Assembly: GCF_020215645.1 (NCBI RefSeq) | Contig: NZ_CP084058.1 | Span: 6,014,001 to 6,078,000 of the forward strand | Length of the DNA: 64,000 nucleotides | Source: Nonomuraea gerenzanensis | Lineage (GTDB): Bacteria > Actinomycetota > Actinomycetes > Streptosporangiales > Streptosporangiaceae | Direction: 5' to 3' | In this document: positions 5,564-14,080 of the stretch, piece by piece | How the letters are laid out: each line of letters opens with the position of its first letter | Position numbering within the stretch: the first letter of the stretch is position 1 | Position numbers and translations under genes: made by a program | Notes under the pieces: model-generated | What the model saw: only the letters and a program-made list of their open reading frames with translations | Told to the model about the DNA's origin: nothing | The model's database searches: none

Positions 5564-6382
5564 ATGCCCATGGACTTCAACCAGCAGATCATCGACGAAT
5601 TCCGCGCGAACAAGGGCCAGGTCGGCGGCCCCTTCGAAGGAGCCAGGCTGCTCCTGCTGACCACCACCGGCGCCCGATCGGGCGCCCCGCACACCACGCC
5701 GCTCGGCTACCTGCCCGACGGCGACCGCCTCCTCGTCATCGCCTCCGCCGGCGGCTCTCCCAAGCACCCGGCCTGGTATCACAACCTGCTGGCCGATCCG
5801 CAGGCCACGGTGGAGACGGGCCTCTTCACGTACCAGGCCAAGGCGGTGATCCTCGACGGCGAGGAGCGCGAGCACCTGTTCGCCCGCGCCGTCGAACTGG
5901 ACCCGGGCTGGGGCGCCTACGAGGAGAGGTCCGGGCGGACCCTGCCCGTCGTGGCGCTGATCCCTACCGACTTCGGCCCGCCCGCCGCCCGCCTGGGCGA
6001 CGCTCTGATCGCCATGCACGACGGCTTCCGCCGCGAGCTGGCCCTGATCCGCCGCGAAGTGGCCGCCTCCGGCCCGCACCTGGCCGCCCAGCTGCGGGTC
6101 AACTGCCTGACCATGTGCCAGGGGCTGCACGTGCACCACTCGCGGGAGGACGCCGGCATGTTCCCTGTGCTGGAGGAGCGGTATCCGGAGCTGGAGCCGG
6201 TGATCGCGCGGCTGCGGGACGAGCACGCGGTTGTCGCGCGGCTGCTCGGAGAGCTGCAGGAGTTGCTGCGGCGTGATGACGTGGTGCCCGGTGAGCTGCT
6301 GGTGGAGGTGGAGCGGCTCACCCGGGAGCTTGAGGCTCATCTGGAGTACGAGGAGGAGCAGTTGGTGGCGCTGCTGAATTGA
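5564..6382 (+). CDS. Deazaflavin (F420)-dependent nitroreductase fused to a hemerythrin (HHE) domain
   Basis: A 272-residue two-domain protein. Residues 1-140 match the Ddn/DUF385 nitroreductase family that uses deazaflavin F420, with GARSGAPHTTPLGY (36-49) and KHPAWYHNLLADP (67-79). Residues about 145-272 form a four-helix hemerythrin domain with candidate iron ligands H152, H189, E195, H221, H259 and E263. The first domain would transfer hydride from reduced F420 and the second would bind O2, NO or peroxide at a di-iron site. No regulator is adjacent. The ATG at 5564 is preceded by GGGAGC; a second ATG follows two codons later. Confidence 0.85.
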   Translation: MPMDFNQQIIDEFRANKGQVGGPFEGARLLLLTTTGARSGAPHTTPLGYLPDGDRLLVIASAGGSPKHPAWYHNLLADPQATVETGLFTYQAKAVILDGEEREHLFARAVELDPGWGAYEERSGRTLPVVALIPTDFGPPAARLGDALIAMHDGFRRELALIRREVAASGPHLAAQLRVNCLTMCQGLHVHHSREDAGMFPVLEERYPELEPVIARLRDEHAVVARLLGELQELLRRDDVVPGELLVEVERLTRELEAHLEYEEEQLVALLN

Positions 6383-6634
6383 TCTAGCGGGGGGCTCTGT
6401 GGCAGAAGGGACAGGCGGGGTCGTATCCTGGAACGGCGTCCGGGCCCGGCGCCATATACAGGGGTTTTCGCGACTTGCTGCATGCTTGTGCGGCGCCGCC
6501 TGCCCTCTCTCCCGGTTCACCTCGCGATCATCGCAGGTCACAGCGTCGCGGTGCCGCAGCCGCACGCCGCCCAACCTGAGTCGGCCGGCGAGCCACAGCC
6601 AGCCGCTCAACCGACCCCGACGCCACGCACGGCC

Positions 6635-7417
6635 TTACAAGGCATGGCCGCCGGCCACCTGGAGAACCTGGCCGGTGATCCAGCGGGCCTGGTAGGAGGC
6701 CAGATACACCACCGCGTCGGCGATGTCCTCCGGCTCGCCGACCCTGCCCATCGGCACGATCCCGGTCGAGTGGGCCAGAACGTCCGGCGTCATCCAGCCG
6801 GTCTGCACCGGGCCGGGCGCGACGGCGTTGACCCGGATGCCCCGCGCGGCCAGGTCAAGCGCGGTGGACCGGGTGAGCGCCTCCAGCGCGGCCTTCGACG
6901 TCCCATAGCCGGTCTGACCAGGGAAGGCGCGGGCGGCGTCCGTGGTGATGTTGACGACGCACAGAGGCTCCTCACCACGGCGCCGGCGGACGACCTCGGC
7001 CGTGAGGAGGGCCGGCGCGATGGCATTGACTTGATAGTGCCGCTCCAGCGAGCCGTGGGTGAGCCTGTCGACATCGTCCGGCACCTCACAGTGCGCCGCG
7101 TTGTTGACCAGGACGTTGATCGGCCCGGCCTGACCGGTCACCGCGTCGACGAGCCTGGCGGCGGCGTCGGGTTCCGACAGGTCGGCGCTGACGGTGAAGG
7201 CGCCGCTGCCCAGCTCGCGGGCCAGCTCAGCGGCCACGCCGGCATCGGGGGTGAGGTGCGCCTGTTCCACGCTCCCGGGTACGGGCCGGTCCTGGGCGAG
7301 ATAGTGGATCGCGACCCGGGCGCCCTGGGCGGCGAACGCGCGGCTGATCGCCGCCCCGATGTTCCCTGCTCCGCCGGTGACCAGGACGTTCTGGCCGTTG
7401 AGGCGAGTGTCGATCAT
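6635..7417 (-). CDS. Short-chain dehydrogenase/reductase (classical SDR)
   Basis: A 260-residue SDR. It has TGGAGNIG (residues 14-21) for nucleotide binding, VNNAAH in place of NNAG (near 105), YGTSK as the catalytic Tyr-x-x-x-Lys (about 171-175), the PG motif in NAVAPGPVQTGW, and the usual C-terminal WITGQVLQVAGGHAL that closes FabG-like enzymes. The YLAQDR sequence at the end of beta-2 does not settle cofactor choice. The start ATG at 7417 has a GAGGAGA site. It stands alone with no adjacent partner on the same strand. Confidence 0.87.
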   Translation of the reverse strand: MIDTRLNGQNVLVTGGAGNIGAAISRAFAAQGARVAIHYLAQDRPVPGSVEQAHLTPDAGVAAELARELGSGAFTVSADLSEPDAAARLVDAVTGQAGPINVLVNNAAHCEVPDDVDRLTHGSLERHYQVNAIAPALLTAEVVRRRRGEEPLCVVNITTDAARAFPGQTGYGTSKAALEALTRSTALDLAARGIRVNAVAPGPVQTGWMTPDVLAHSTGIVPMGRVGEPEDIADAVVYLASYQARWITGQVLQVAGGHAL

Positions 7418-7789
7418 CTGCCGTCTCCTCTCGAAACAGACGTCTTACGGGGGCGGGCACAGGCCGATGACGGCGGCCCCCGAGGCGATGAGGAGCACAG
7501 GCGCGATGTCGCGGTGAACATGAAAGACCTGACCTCGTGGAGGAACGCACCCCGCCGGGCTGATGGCCTCGGACGCGGGGACGGGCAAGATCAGGAACGC
7601 ATGCGGTCACTCTACCCCAGGTCGGCCGAGCCCACGGGCCGATGACCTGGCCGACGATCGCGAGCCGCCTGGACCCGAAAGCCGGCATCTGCGCCGCAAG
7701 CCGCCTGAGGCGGGTGCCGCAGGTTCAAGGAGTCGTGGAGGTGAGTCCGCACGACGTGGAAAGCCGCCTCGTCGGTCCGCACCTCGGTG
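7418..7789. other. Non-coding gap, no gene recognised
   Basis: About 370 bp between the SDR start and the terminator of the next gene. Several frames are open because of high GC, but none has a family signature, a good ribosome site and plausible composition together. The right part presumably contains only the SDR promoter and spacer DNA. Confidence 0.4.
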
Positions 7790-7816
7790 GTGCCCGGCGG
7801 GAAACCCGCCGGGCAC
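7790..7816 (-). terminator. Strong hairpin after the membrane-protein gene
   Basis: GTGCCCGGCGGG (7790-7801) and CCCGCCGGGCAC (7805-7816) form a perfect 12-bp stem with an AAA loop, 24 bp beyond the stop of the minus-strand gene at 7840. There is no T-tract, so it would be the tail-less type of terminator described in actinomycetes. Confidence 0.6.
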
Positions 7817-7839
7817 GTGTGATCGTGGGCGGACCTGGT

Positions 7840-8676
7840 TCAGGAACGCTCTTCCAGGCTTCTCAAGGCTGAGCCCGGGTCGTCAGCGTAGAACTGGATC
7901 GTGGTGACGTGCTCGCGGCGACCGAGGGGCCTGGTGACGGCGATCGGCCTGGTCAGATTGACGATCAGGTTGGTCTGGGCGTCCACTCCCAGCGTGAGGC
8001 GGCCGCCCGTCACCTTGATCACACCGCGCGCGTTGTAGTTGCGGCTCACCTTCACCGAGGCGATCAGCTCACGCGGGACGCGCAGGTCGAAGTAGCCGCC
8101 ATAGCGGATGCGCAGTTCCTCCGCGGTCACCACGTGCGGCCGGGTGGTGGAGGCGGCCCCGAGGGCCAGCACGAACAGGAGCTGATAGACATCGGCCGCC
8201 ATGACGATGGCGCGCAGGCCGGGCGCGGCGTTCGAGGCCGCCAGCATCCACTCCAGGGCGATCGCCTGCACGACCACGGCGAACAGCAGCATCATCAGCA
8301 GCGGCCGCTGACTCTTCGCATACGCCAGGGCGGTGGCGCCCGGCGCCACCCCGTCCTGGCGCCGCCTGACCCACAGGGCGAGGCTGGCCAGGTTTCTGTG
8401 CTCCGCTCTCACGAGCATGCGTATCTGCAACGGCACCAGGGCATCGGCGACCGTCCTCAGCGCCTCCCATGGCGTGGCACCGGTCTCACGAGCGGCCTTG
8501 AACAGCCGGTACGCGTGCACGTATCCCATGGCGGACAGAGGTGCTACCAACGCCGCGGCCACCAGTCCTGCTGGCGTGGGCGTCAAGAGTCCCACAAGCA
8601 GCAATGAGGCGAGGAGCAGGTCCAGGGCCGCCACTGCCGGCAGGGCGCTGCGGGGGAGGCTGAGGCGCATTCTCAT
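7840..8676 (-). CDS. Membrane protein of unknown function
   Basis: A 278-residue protein with an N-terminal pair of hydrophobic helices (about 12-34 and 38-58), a basic cytosolic loop, another helical pair (about 124-146 and 155-178), and a soluble C-terminal part of about 95 residues beginning RPHVVTAEELRIRYGGYFDLRVPRE in the full sequence region 182-206. That part reads like a beta-rich PH-like domain (alternating hydrophobics, VTRPLGRREHV, final TTIQFYADDPGSAL). I do not know its function. It is followed by a strong tail-less terminator and preceded by a 150-bp gap. Confidence 0.75.
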   Translation of the reverse strand: MRMRLSLPRSALPAVAALDLLLASLLLVGLLTPTPAGLVAAALVAPLSAMGYVHAYRLFKAARETGATPWEALRTVADALVPLQIRMLVRAEHRNLASLALWVRRRQDGVAPGATALAYAKSQRPLLMMLLFAVVVQAIALEWMLAASNAAPGLRAIVMAADVYQLLFVLALGAASTTRPHVVTAEELRIRYGGYFDLRVPRELIASVKVSRNYNARGVIKVTGGRLTLGVDAQTNLIVNLTRPIAVTRPLGRREHVTTIQFYADDPGSALRSLEERS

Positions 8677-8829
8677 TTCCTTCCATCATCGGAGGAGGCT
8701 ATGAAGATCATTGCATGTGGGGCATCGATACCGACATGTACCGACCATCCGACCTCCGCGTTACGCATTGGCCGAGGCCGGGATCCGGGAGACCAGCCGA
8801 GGCGTCGGCGGCTAGATCCGCTCCTCTCC

Positions 8830-9354
8830 TCATCCAGCTGTTTGAGCAGCCCCTTCCGCACCCGCTCCGTGCCGCCTCCCGCTCGCCCCCCGCGAAGGCG
8901 CCTCATGCCGCAGACGCTCCGCGTGATCCCGCTGGTTCTTCAGCGCCAGCGCCAGAAACCTCTCGACCACCGCCAACTCCGCCAGACTGAACCTCCCCAG
9001 CTCCACCTGCGCATCCTCCAGAACAGGCCCCCAGATCTCCGCACTGATCCGCTCCGCCTGCCCGGTCAGGTGCACAAGAACACGACGGCGATCGGCGGTG
9101 TCGCGACGCCGCTCCGCCAGCCCGGCTTGCTCGAGCCGGTCGATCACGGTGGTCATGGCGCCGCCGGTGAGCCCGGCGGCGGTCGCCAGCTCGCTGGCCG
9201 TCAGCGGCCCGCGCCTGCTCAACCGGCTCAGGCAGCGCAGGTCCGTGCGGTTGATGGCGAGGCGGCGGGCGGCTCGCTCGTCGAGGACGTCGGTGGCGTC
9301 CTGCAGGTCCTGTACGGCCCTGGCGACGGCATCGATCAGGCTTCGCTTTGACAA
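8830..9354 (-). CDS. MarR-family transcriptional regulator
   Basis: A 174-residue MarR protein. The winged helix is at about residues 45-105 (RGPLTASELATAAGLTGGAM, then RRDTADRRRVLVHLT, the D-x-R-R wing). The C-terminal 35 residues are Arg/Gly-rich and probably disordered. It is divergent from the GNAT acetyltransferase at 9415; the 60-bp space between carries AT-rich inverted repeats that look like its operator, so acetyltransferase expression is likely under its control. Confidence 0.87.
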   Translation of the reverse strand: MSKRSLIDAVARAVQDLQDATDVLDERAARRLAINRTDLRCLSRLSRRGPLTASELATAAGLTGGAMTTVIDRLEQAGLAERRRDTADRRRVLVHLTGQAERISAEIWGPVLEDAQVELGRFSLAELAVVERFLALALKNQRDHAERLRHEAPSRGASGRRHGAGAEGAAQTAG

Positions 9355-9355
9355 T

Positions 9356-9376
9356 CTAATCCTTAGAAAACTAAAG
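9356..9376. promoter_or_regulatory. Candidate MarR operator between MarR and GNAT genes
   Basis: CTAATCCTTAG (9356-9366) and TTAGAAAACTAA (9363-9374) are overlapping AT-rich inverted repeats immediately upstream of the MarR start (9354) and 39-59 bp before the acetyltransferase. AT-rich palindromes are typical MarR sites and stand out here against high-GC surroundings. Confidence 0.55.
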
Positions 9377-9414
9377 TTTCTCCCGCCAGCATCCTACTCC
9401 CCCGGGAGACGAGC

Positions 9415-9960
9415 ATGTCGGACGACCAGCACATCACGTTGCGCCCAGCCACCCCGCACGACATCCCCGCCCTGCTCGCACTCATGGACTCCGTCCTCGC
9501 CTGGCTCGTCGCCCGAGGTCGCACCGAGCAATGGGGCACCGTGCCGTTCTCGCGCATCCCCGGCTTCCCCGAGCTTTTCACGACCTGGACAGCACAGGGC
9601 GCCATCACGACGGCCGAACGCGCCACCACCTGCGTGGGCCTCCTCGCCCTGGCCCCCACCCCTCCACCACGCATCCCGCCAAGCCTGATCCCTGACGGCG
9701 CGCTGTTCATCCACACCGTCATGTCCGCCCGGGGGCCGTCGGGGCAGGGCGTGGGCCGCGCCCTCCTGGAAGAGGCCGCTCGCCAGGCCGAATCGTCTGG
9801 AGCACCGGCCGTGGGCCTGGACCACTGGGCCGAAAGTGCCGAGCTGGACCGCATCTACGAACAGCACGGCTTCGTGAAAGCAGGCACCTGCGAGGAGACC
9901 AAGGACGGCCGGACGACGCTCAACACCGTGCGAGTCCGCCACCTCTCACCGGCGAGCTGA
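9415..9960 (+). CDS. GNAT-family N-acetyltransferase
   Basis: A 181-residue acetyl-CoA-dependent acetyltransferase. The GNAT fold is visible from ITLRPATPHDIPALLALM (6-24) through the acetyl-CoA binding motif ARGPSGQGVGRALLEEA (about 104-120, Q/R-x-x-G-x-G pattern) and the closing YEQHGFVKAG segment. Substrate unknown; small-molecule GNATs next to a MarR gene are often detoxification enzymes. The ATG at 9415 is preceded by GGGAGA. Confidence 0.87.
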   Translation: MSDDQHITLRPATPHDIPALLALMDSVLAWLVARGRTEQWGTVPFSRIPGFPELFTTWTAQGAITTAERATTCVGLLALAPTPPPRIPPSLIPDGALFIHTVMSARGPSGQGVGRALLEEAARQAESSGAPAVGLDHWAESAELDRIYEQHGFVKAGTCEETKDGRTTLNTVRVRHLSPAS

Positions 9961-10196
9961 GGCTCGCCTGCCGCCTGGCCACGGGCGGACCCTGCCCGAT
10001 GCGGTTGGTTGCGGGCGGCTCTGCCTCATGTGGCTGCTCGGGGCGGCTCTGTCTGACGGAGGGGGCGGGTGCGTCGGGATCGATGGAGGTCTCAGGTGTC
10101 ATGACGACCGACCGTAGCCGTCGCGGCTGACATTCCAGGGGGCGGGCGGCACCTCGTTCCCGGTGGACGGCATGCCATCCGCCCACCGGGAACGGC

Positions 10197-11402
10197 TCAT
10201 CGGCTGGCCGTCAGTTTCTCACCGGAGGCGGAGTGGGTGGTGGTGCGCGAGCCGCCACGTCCGGTGACGAGGGTAAGGAGCAGGGAGCCCGCGGTCAGTG
10301 CCACCCCGAACCAGACGACGCTCGTGACGCCCAGGTGATCGGCCAACAGCCCGCCGACGAGGGCTCCGATCGCGATCGAGGTGTTGTACGCCATGGTGTT
10401 GAGCGACATCGCGGCCTCGAAGGTGTCGGGGGCGGCGGCCTGCGTCATGTTCACCTGGCACAGCTGCACCACACCGAAGGAGACACCCCACAGGACCAGC
10501 GCCACGATCGACCCGGCCTGCCCGTGACCGATGGTGAGCAGCAACAGCAGCGAGACCACGAGCCCCGCGCAGCCGGCGATGAAGCTGCCTCGCAGGCTCC
10601 GGTTCACGGTGTATCCGGCGATGAAGTTACCGATGGCGCCGCCGACGCCGTAGATCATCAGCACGACCGTGATGAACGCGGGCGCGGCGGAGGTGTTGCC
10701 CTCAAGGAAGGGCCGCACGAAGGTGTACGCGCCGAAGTGGCCGAGCACGAAGAGCACGACCGTGCACAGCACCAGCCGCAGTGGCACGTTCCTGAACGGC
10801 AGCACGAAGACCTCCCTGACCGGCACCGCGTTCGCCGACGGCAGCGACGGGACGGTGGTGGCCACGGCGAGCAGCACCAGCGCGCTCAGACCGCTCCAGA
10901 TGAGGAACGTGGTACGCCAGTCGGTGAGGCTCTCCAGCACGGTCCCCAGTGGGATGCCGACGACCGCGGCGATCGAGATGCCCGACATCACGACCGCGGC
11001 CGCCCTGCTGGCCTGGCGTTCCGGGACCAGGCGCATCGCCATGCTCACCCCGATGGCCCAGAACACGCCACTGGCGAACCCCATGACCAGGCGCGTCGTC
11101 AGCACCAGCGGGAACGTCGGCGCCACGGCGGTGACGCAGTTGCCCACGGTGAGGATCACCAGCAGCGCCGACAGCAGCACGCGCCGGTTGACGCGTCTGG
11201 TCCAGGCCACGATGAACGGCACGCCCAGCCCGGCGGAAACGCCGTACAGGGTGACCATGAGCCCGGCGACCCCCACCGAGATGTGCAGGCTGGAGCTGAC
11301 CGGGGTGAGCAGGCCGACCGGCATCAGCTCGGTCGTGAGAAAGACGAACAGGCTGGCTGTGATGGCGGCGACACCGAGCCAGGCCCGCAAGTTGGTGGTC
11401 AT
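10197..11402 (-). CDS. MFS drug/sugar efflux transporter (DHA1, AraJ-like)
   Basis: A 401-residue, 12-helix major facilitator. TELMPVGLL at about 25-33 is the signature of the AraJ/YdhP-type DHA1 efflux group; the loop 2-3 motif reads PFIVAWTRRVNRRVLL; RLVMGFASGVFWAIG carries the motif in helix 4, and GIPLGTVLESLTDWRTTF the antiporter motif C region in helix 5. It is divergent from the MarR gene at 11539 and its start lies next to a perfect palindrome, so it is probably repressed by that MarR and exports a toxic compound. The product is at the inner membrane. Confidence 0.88.
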   Translation of the reverse strand: MTTNLRAWLGVAAITASLFVFLTTELMPVGLLTPVSSSLHISVGVAGLMVTLYGVSAGLGVPFIVAWTRRVNRRVLLSALLVILTVGNCVTAVAPTFPLVLTTRLVMGFASGVFWAIGVSMAMRLVPERQASRAAAVVMSGISIAAVVGIPLGTVLESLTDWRTTFLIWSGLSALVLLAVATTVPSLPSANAVPVREVFVLPFRNVPLRLVLCTVVLFVLGHFGAYTFVRPFLEGNTSAAPAFITVVLMIYGVGGAIGNFIAGYTVNRSLRGSFIAGCAGLVVSLLLLLTIGHGQAGSIVALVLWGVSFGVVQLCQVNMTQAAAPDTFEAAMSLNTMAYNTSIAIGALVGGLLADHLGVTSVVWFGVALTAGSLLLTLVTGRGGSRTTTHSASGEKLTASR

Positions 11403-11423
11403 ATTGTTCCCTCCACGTTGATA

Positions 11424-11483
11424 ATCTCAACGTTGAGATAACAGCACGCCTGGTAGCTCAACGTCAAGTAGATGAACATTGAG
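11424..11483. promoter_or_regulatory. MarR operators between MFS and MarR genes
   Basis: ATCTCAACGTTGAGAT (11424-11439) is a perfect 16-bp palindrome 22 bp upstream of the MFS start. A second imperfect copy has half-sites CTCAACGT (11457-11464) and ACATTGAG (11476-11483) nearer the MarR gene. Two sites with the same CTCAA half-site flanking divergent starts is the standard layout for a self-regulating MarR efflux repressor. Confidence 0.75.
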
Positions 11484-11538
11484 ATAGTTTGCTCGCGGGG
11501 TGACCGGCACGCCGTCGAGCAGGCGAGAGGAGGGCCCG

Positions 11539-12039
11539 TTGGCCGACGTGGTGGACCTGATCCTGAGCCAGTGGCAGCGCGAACGACCCGACGTCGACGC
11601 CTGGCCCATGGGGATCATCGGGCGGATCGGCAGGCTGTCGCGGGTGCTGGATCGGGAGCTGAAGGAGTTCTTCGGCGCGCACGGGCTGGAGCGGTGGGAG
11701 TTCGACGTGCTGGCCACGCTGCGGCGGGCCGGCTCCCCGTACGAGCTGACGGCGGGGTCGCTGAACCGGGCCGCCATGGTGACCTCCGGAGCCATCACCA
11801 ACCGGATCGACAGGCTCGCGGCGAAGGGGCTGGTCGAGCGGTGGCCGGATGAGGAGGACCGGCGTTCGATCCGGGTGCGGCTGACTGCTCAGGGGCTGGC
11901 GAAGATCGATGAGCTCGTGGGGCCGCACGTCGAGAACGAGGCTCGGTTGCTCGCTGGGTTGAGCCCGAAGGAGCGCGATCAGCTGGCGGGGCTGCTGCGC
12001 GGGCTGCTCGAGTCGCTCGGTGACACGGCGCAGGAGTAG
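11539..12039 (+). CDS. MarR-family transcriptional regulator
   Basis: A 166-residue MarR protein. The winged helix spans roughly residues 55-110 (AGSLNRAAMVTSGAITNRIDRL, then the wing DEEDRRSIRVRLT). I chose TTG 11539 because AGGAGGG lies 4 nt before it; an in-frame GTG at 11500 would add 13 residues (TGTPSSRREEGP) unlike the family. An earlier helix GIIGRIGRLSRVLDRELKEFF forms part of the dimer interface. Divergent from the MFS exporter, with paired palindromes between, so a self-regulating efflux switch is likely. Confidence 0.86.
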   Translation: MADVVDLILSQWQRERPDVDAWPMGIIGRIGRLSRVLDRELKEFFGAHGLERWEFDVLATLRRAGSPYELTAGSLNRAAMVTSGAITNRIDRLAAKGLVERWPDEEDRRSIRVRLTAQGLAKIDELVGPHVENEARLLAGLSPKERDQLAGLLRGLLESLGDTAQE

Positions 12040-12241
12040 TCACCGTGGCGCGGTAGTGGCGGGCGCGCCGCCATGGTCGAGGCAGGTGGCGGATGCGCTG
12101 TCATGCCGCAGCGTGAGCGGGCGCGCGCCACCGTCACAGGGCGGTGGCGGCCGGGTGCGCCACCGCCGCACCCCTCATGCGAGCGGCACCAAGGCACAAG
12201 ACGCACCGCCCCGGACTCCTGCACCCCGGCCACCACCTCAC

Positions 12242-13144
12242 TCACGCCCGGCCGACAGCCCCCAGGCGCTCCATCTCCTCCTCGGACAACACCAACTCCC
12301 CCGCCCCCACGTTCTCCACGAGATGATCGGGATCCCCCGTCCCCGGGATGGCGAGCACATGCGCCCCCAACCCCAACGTCCAAGCCAGCCGGACCTGAGC
12401 AGCCGTAGCCCCATGTTCCCGGGCGACGGCGAGCACGGCCTCCTCCTCGGCCGCCCCCGCGCCCGCCTCGCGCCCGGCGCCGGCGATCGCGAAGAACGGC
12501 ACGAAGGCGATGCCGTTCCCGCCGCACAGCCGCAGCATCTCCCGCTGCCCGGCCGGCGCGCCGACGCCGAACGGGTTCTGCACGCACACGACCGGCGCGA
12601 TGGCCCGCGCCTCGGCGAGCTGGGCGGGTGTGACGTTGGAGACGCCGAGGTGGCGGACAAGGCCGGCGGTGCGCAGGTCGGCCAGCGCGCCGAAGTGGTC
12701 GGCGATCGAGCCGTTGCGCTCGCTGGGCGGGACGCGCAGGTTCACCACGTCGAGGTGGTCGCGGCCGAGCTGGCGCAGGTTCTCCTCGACCTGACCGCGG
12801 AGCTGCTCGGGGGTGGCCCACCACCACTCCCCCGACGGGTTCCTGGCGGGCCAGACCTTCGTGGTGATGACCAGATCGTCGGGGTACGGGGCCAGCGCCC
12901 GGTTGATCAGCTCGTTGGCCGACAGGCGGGGTGAGAAGTAGAACGCGGCGGTGTCGAGGTGGTTGACGCCCAGCTCGATCGCGCGGCGCAGCACGCCGAT
13001 CGAACGCTCGCGGTCACCGCTGGCGTCGGCGGAGAAGGCGGTGCGGCCGGTGAGCCTCATGGCGCCGAAGCCGAGCCGGTTGACGGTCAGGTCGCCCAGC
13101 GTCCAGGTGCCTGCGCGAGCCGCTGCGTCCGTACGGAGAGACAT
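12242..13144 (-). CDS. Aldo/keto reductase
   Basis: A 300-residue NADPH-dependent carbonyl reductase of the aldo/keto reductase (TIM barrel) superfamily. Visible marks are LGFGAMRLTG (24-33), the catalytic Asp/Tyr segment NHLDTAAFY (61-69, D64, Y69), the Lys of VITTKVWP (about 91-98, K95), and the phosphate-binding AIPGTGDPDHLVEN near 265. The usual catalytic His (here LRVPPS in place of the xxH segment) is not obvious. The gene lies downstream of a terminator-like hairpin in its own leader (13203-13246), which may attenuate it. Confidence 0.85.
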   Translation of the reverse strand: MSLRTDAAARAGTWTLGDLTVNRLGFGAMRLTGRTAFSADASGDRERSIGVLRRAIELGVNHLDTAAFYFSPRLSANELINRALAPYPDDLVITTKVWPARNPSGEWWWATPEQLRGQVEENLRQLGRDHLDVVNLRVPPSERNGSIADHFGALADLRTAGLVRHLGVSNVTPAQLAEARAIAPVVCVQNPFGVGAPAGQREMLRLCGGNGIAFVPFFAIAGAGREAGAGAAEEEAVLAVAREHGATAAQVRLAWTLGLGAHVLAIPGTGDPDHLVENVGAGELVLSEEEMERLGAVGRA

Positions 13145-13202
13145 GGTCGATCCTTACTGCTGAATGGGGTGAAAAGGGCCGCGGAGTCGGAGTCCGGGCA
13201 TG

Positions 13203-13246
13203 AAAAAAGCCTCCTCGGGCGCCGGAGAAGCTCCGGCCGAGAAGGC
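13203..13246 (-). terminator. Rho-independent terminator/attenuator in the aldo/keto reductase leader
   Basis: On the minus strand, GCCTTCTCGGCCGGAG pairs with CTCCGGCGCCCGAGGAGGC with small bulges and is followed by TTTTTT (13208-13203). It ends 58 bp before the aldo/keto reductase ATG, and no minus-strand gene lies upstream of it that would need a terminator. A premature-termination control element is the simplest reading. Confidence 0.6.
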
Positions 13247-13415
13247 CCAGCAGTGGATATAACCATACCAGCTTCCCGCCGTTGACATAGTGACCACGGG
13301 TGCCAGGGAGCCCCGGCTCGTCGCCGATCCGCCGCCGTACCGGGAGCACGTCAACCTGCGCGGCGTCAGCGAGCTGCGCGTCGCTCACCACGGCCGGGAT
13401 CGCTAGCCTGGTGCG

Positions 13416-14006
13416 GTGGTCACCTCCAGGAGCCGCCGTCGCCTCTCCCCCGAGGCCAGGCGCGCCGAGCTCATCGACGCCGCCATCCGGCTCCTGCGCT
13501 CCGGCCGGCAGGTGACGAACTGGGTCCAGGCCGTCACCACCGAGGCCGACGCCGCCAAGGGCACGTTCTACGTCTACTTCTCCTCCTGGGAGGAGATGCT
13601 CGCCGCGGTGCGCGAGCGCGTGCTGCGCGAGTACGTGGACCGCTTCCACCGGCTCGCCGACTCCACCGAGCCGATCGACTGGTGGGCCACCCTCGACGCC
13701 GAGTGCGCGGCGGCCATCGAGGAGATCTCCCGCCCCGGCGGCCTGCACGCCGCCGTCTTCCACGCCAACTCCGAGCTCACGGACGACGGCCCGATCGACA
13801 CCATCGCCGCCATCGCCAGGGCGCTGCGGCGCGGCATGGACGACGGCGCGTTCCGCCCGGTGGATCCGCACATCGCGGCCACGATCCTGTTCACCGTCCT
13901 GCACGCCGCGGCGGACGCGATCGCCGCGGGCGAGCAGCGCGAGCGCTGGCTGGAGGCCGTACGCGACCTCGCCCGCCAGTGGCTGGAACCGGCCGGGGAG
14001 CGCTGA
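13416..14006 (+). CDS. TetR-family transcriptional regulator
   Basis: A 196-residue TetR protein starting with GTG 13416. The DNA-binding domain covers residues about 10-60 (RRAELIDAAIRLLRSGRQVT, then DAAKGTFYVYFSSWEEMLAAV). The C-terminal helical domain has no assignable ligand. It is divergent from the aldo/keto reductase gene, with about 270 bp between that also holds the attenuator. No clear palindrome for it was found. Confidence 0.85.
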   Translation: MVTSRSRRRLSPEARRAELIDAAIRLLRSGRQVTNWVQAVTTEADAAKGTFYVYFSSWEEMLAAVRERVLREYVDRFHRLADSTEPIDWWATLDAECAAAIEEISRPGGLHAAVFHANSELTDDGPIDTIAAIARALRRGMDDGAFRPVDPHIAATILFTVLHAAADAIAAGEQRERWLEAVRDLARQWLEPAGER

Positions 14007-14058
14007 GCGTCAGGCGGCGCGGCGGGCTCGCTCGTGAAGCTGGGTGGCGAAAATCTGC

Positions 14059-14073
14059 AGACCGGTCTATTTT
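14059..14073 (+). promoter_or_regulatory. Operator AGACCGGTCT and -10 box of the TetR gene
   Basis: The 10-bp palindrome AGACCGGTCT (14059-14068) is followed by TATTTT (14068-14073), a -10-like box 8 bp before the ATG at 14081, so the message may be leaderless. Nearly the same sequence recurs in front of the downstream gene (14698-14709). Confidence 0.6.
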
Positions 14074-14080
14074 ATCGGAC

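Noticed and set aside
9920..10186. 88-codon minus-strand ORF
   Set aside because: It overlaps the GNAT gene end, has no family signature and a Pro/Arg-rich composition.
10233..11441. Long plus-strand ORF of about 400 codons
   Set aside because: It is antisense to the MFS transporter and has an Asp/His/Gln-rich composition typical of GC-driven shadow frames.
13154..13354. Minus-strand ORF with WYGYIHCWAFSAGASPAPEE over the terminator, like a leader peptide
   Set aside because: No ribosome site or start in a useful position; the frame simply reads through the hairpin.
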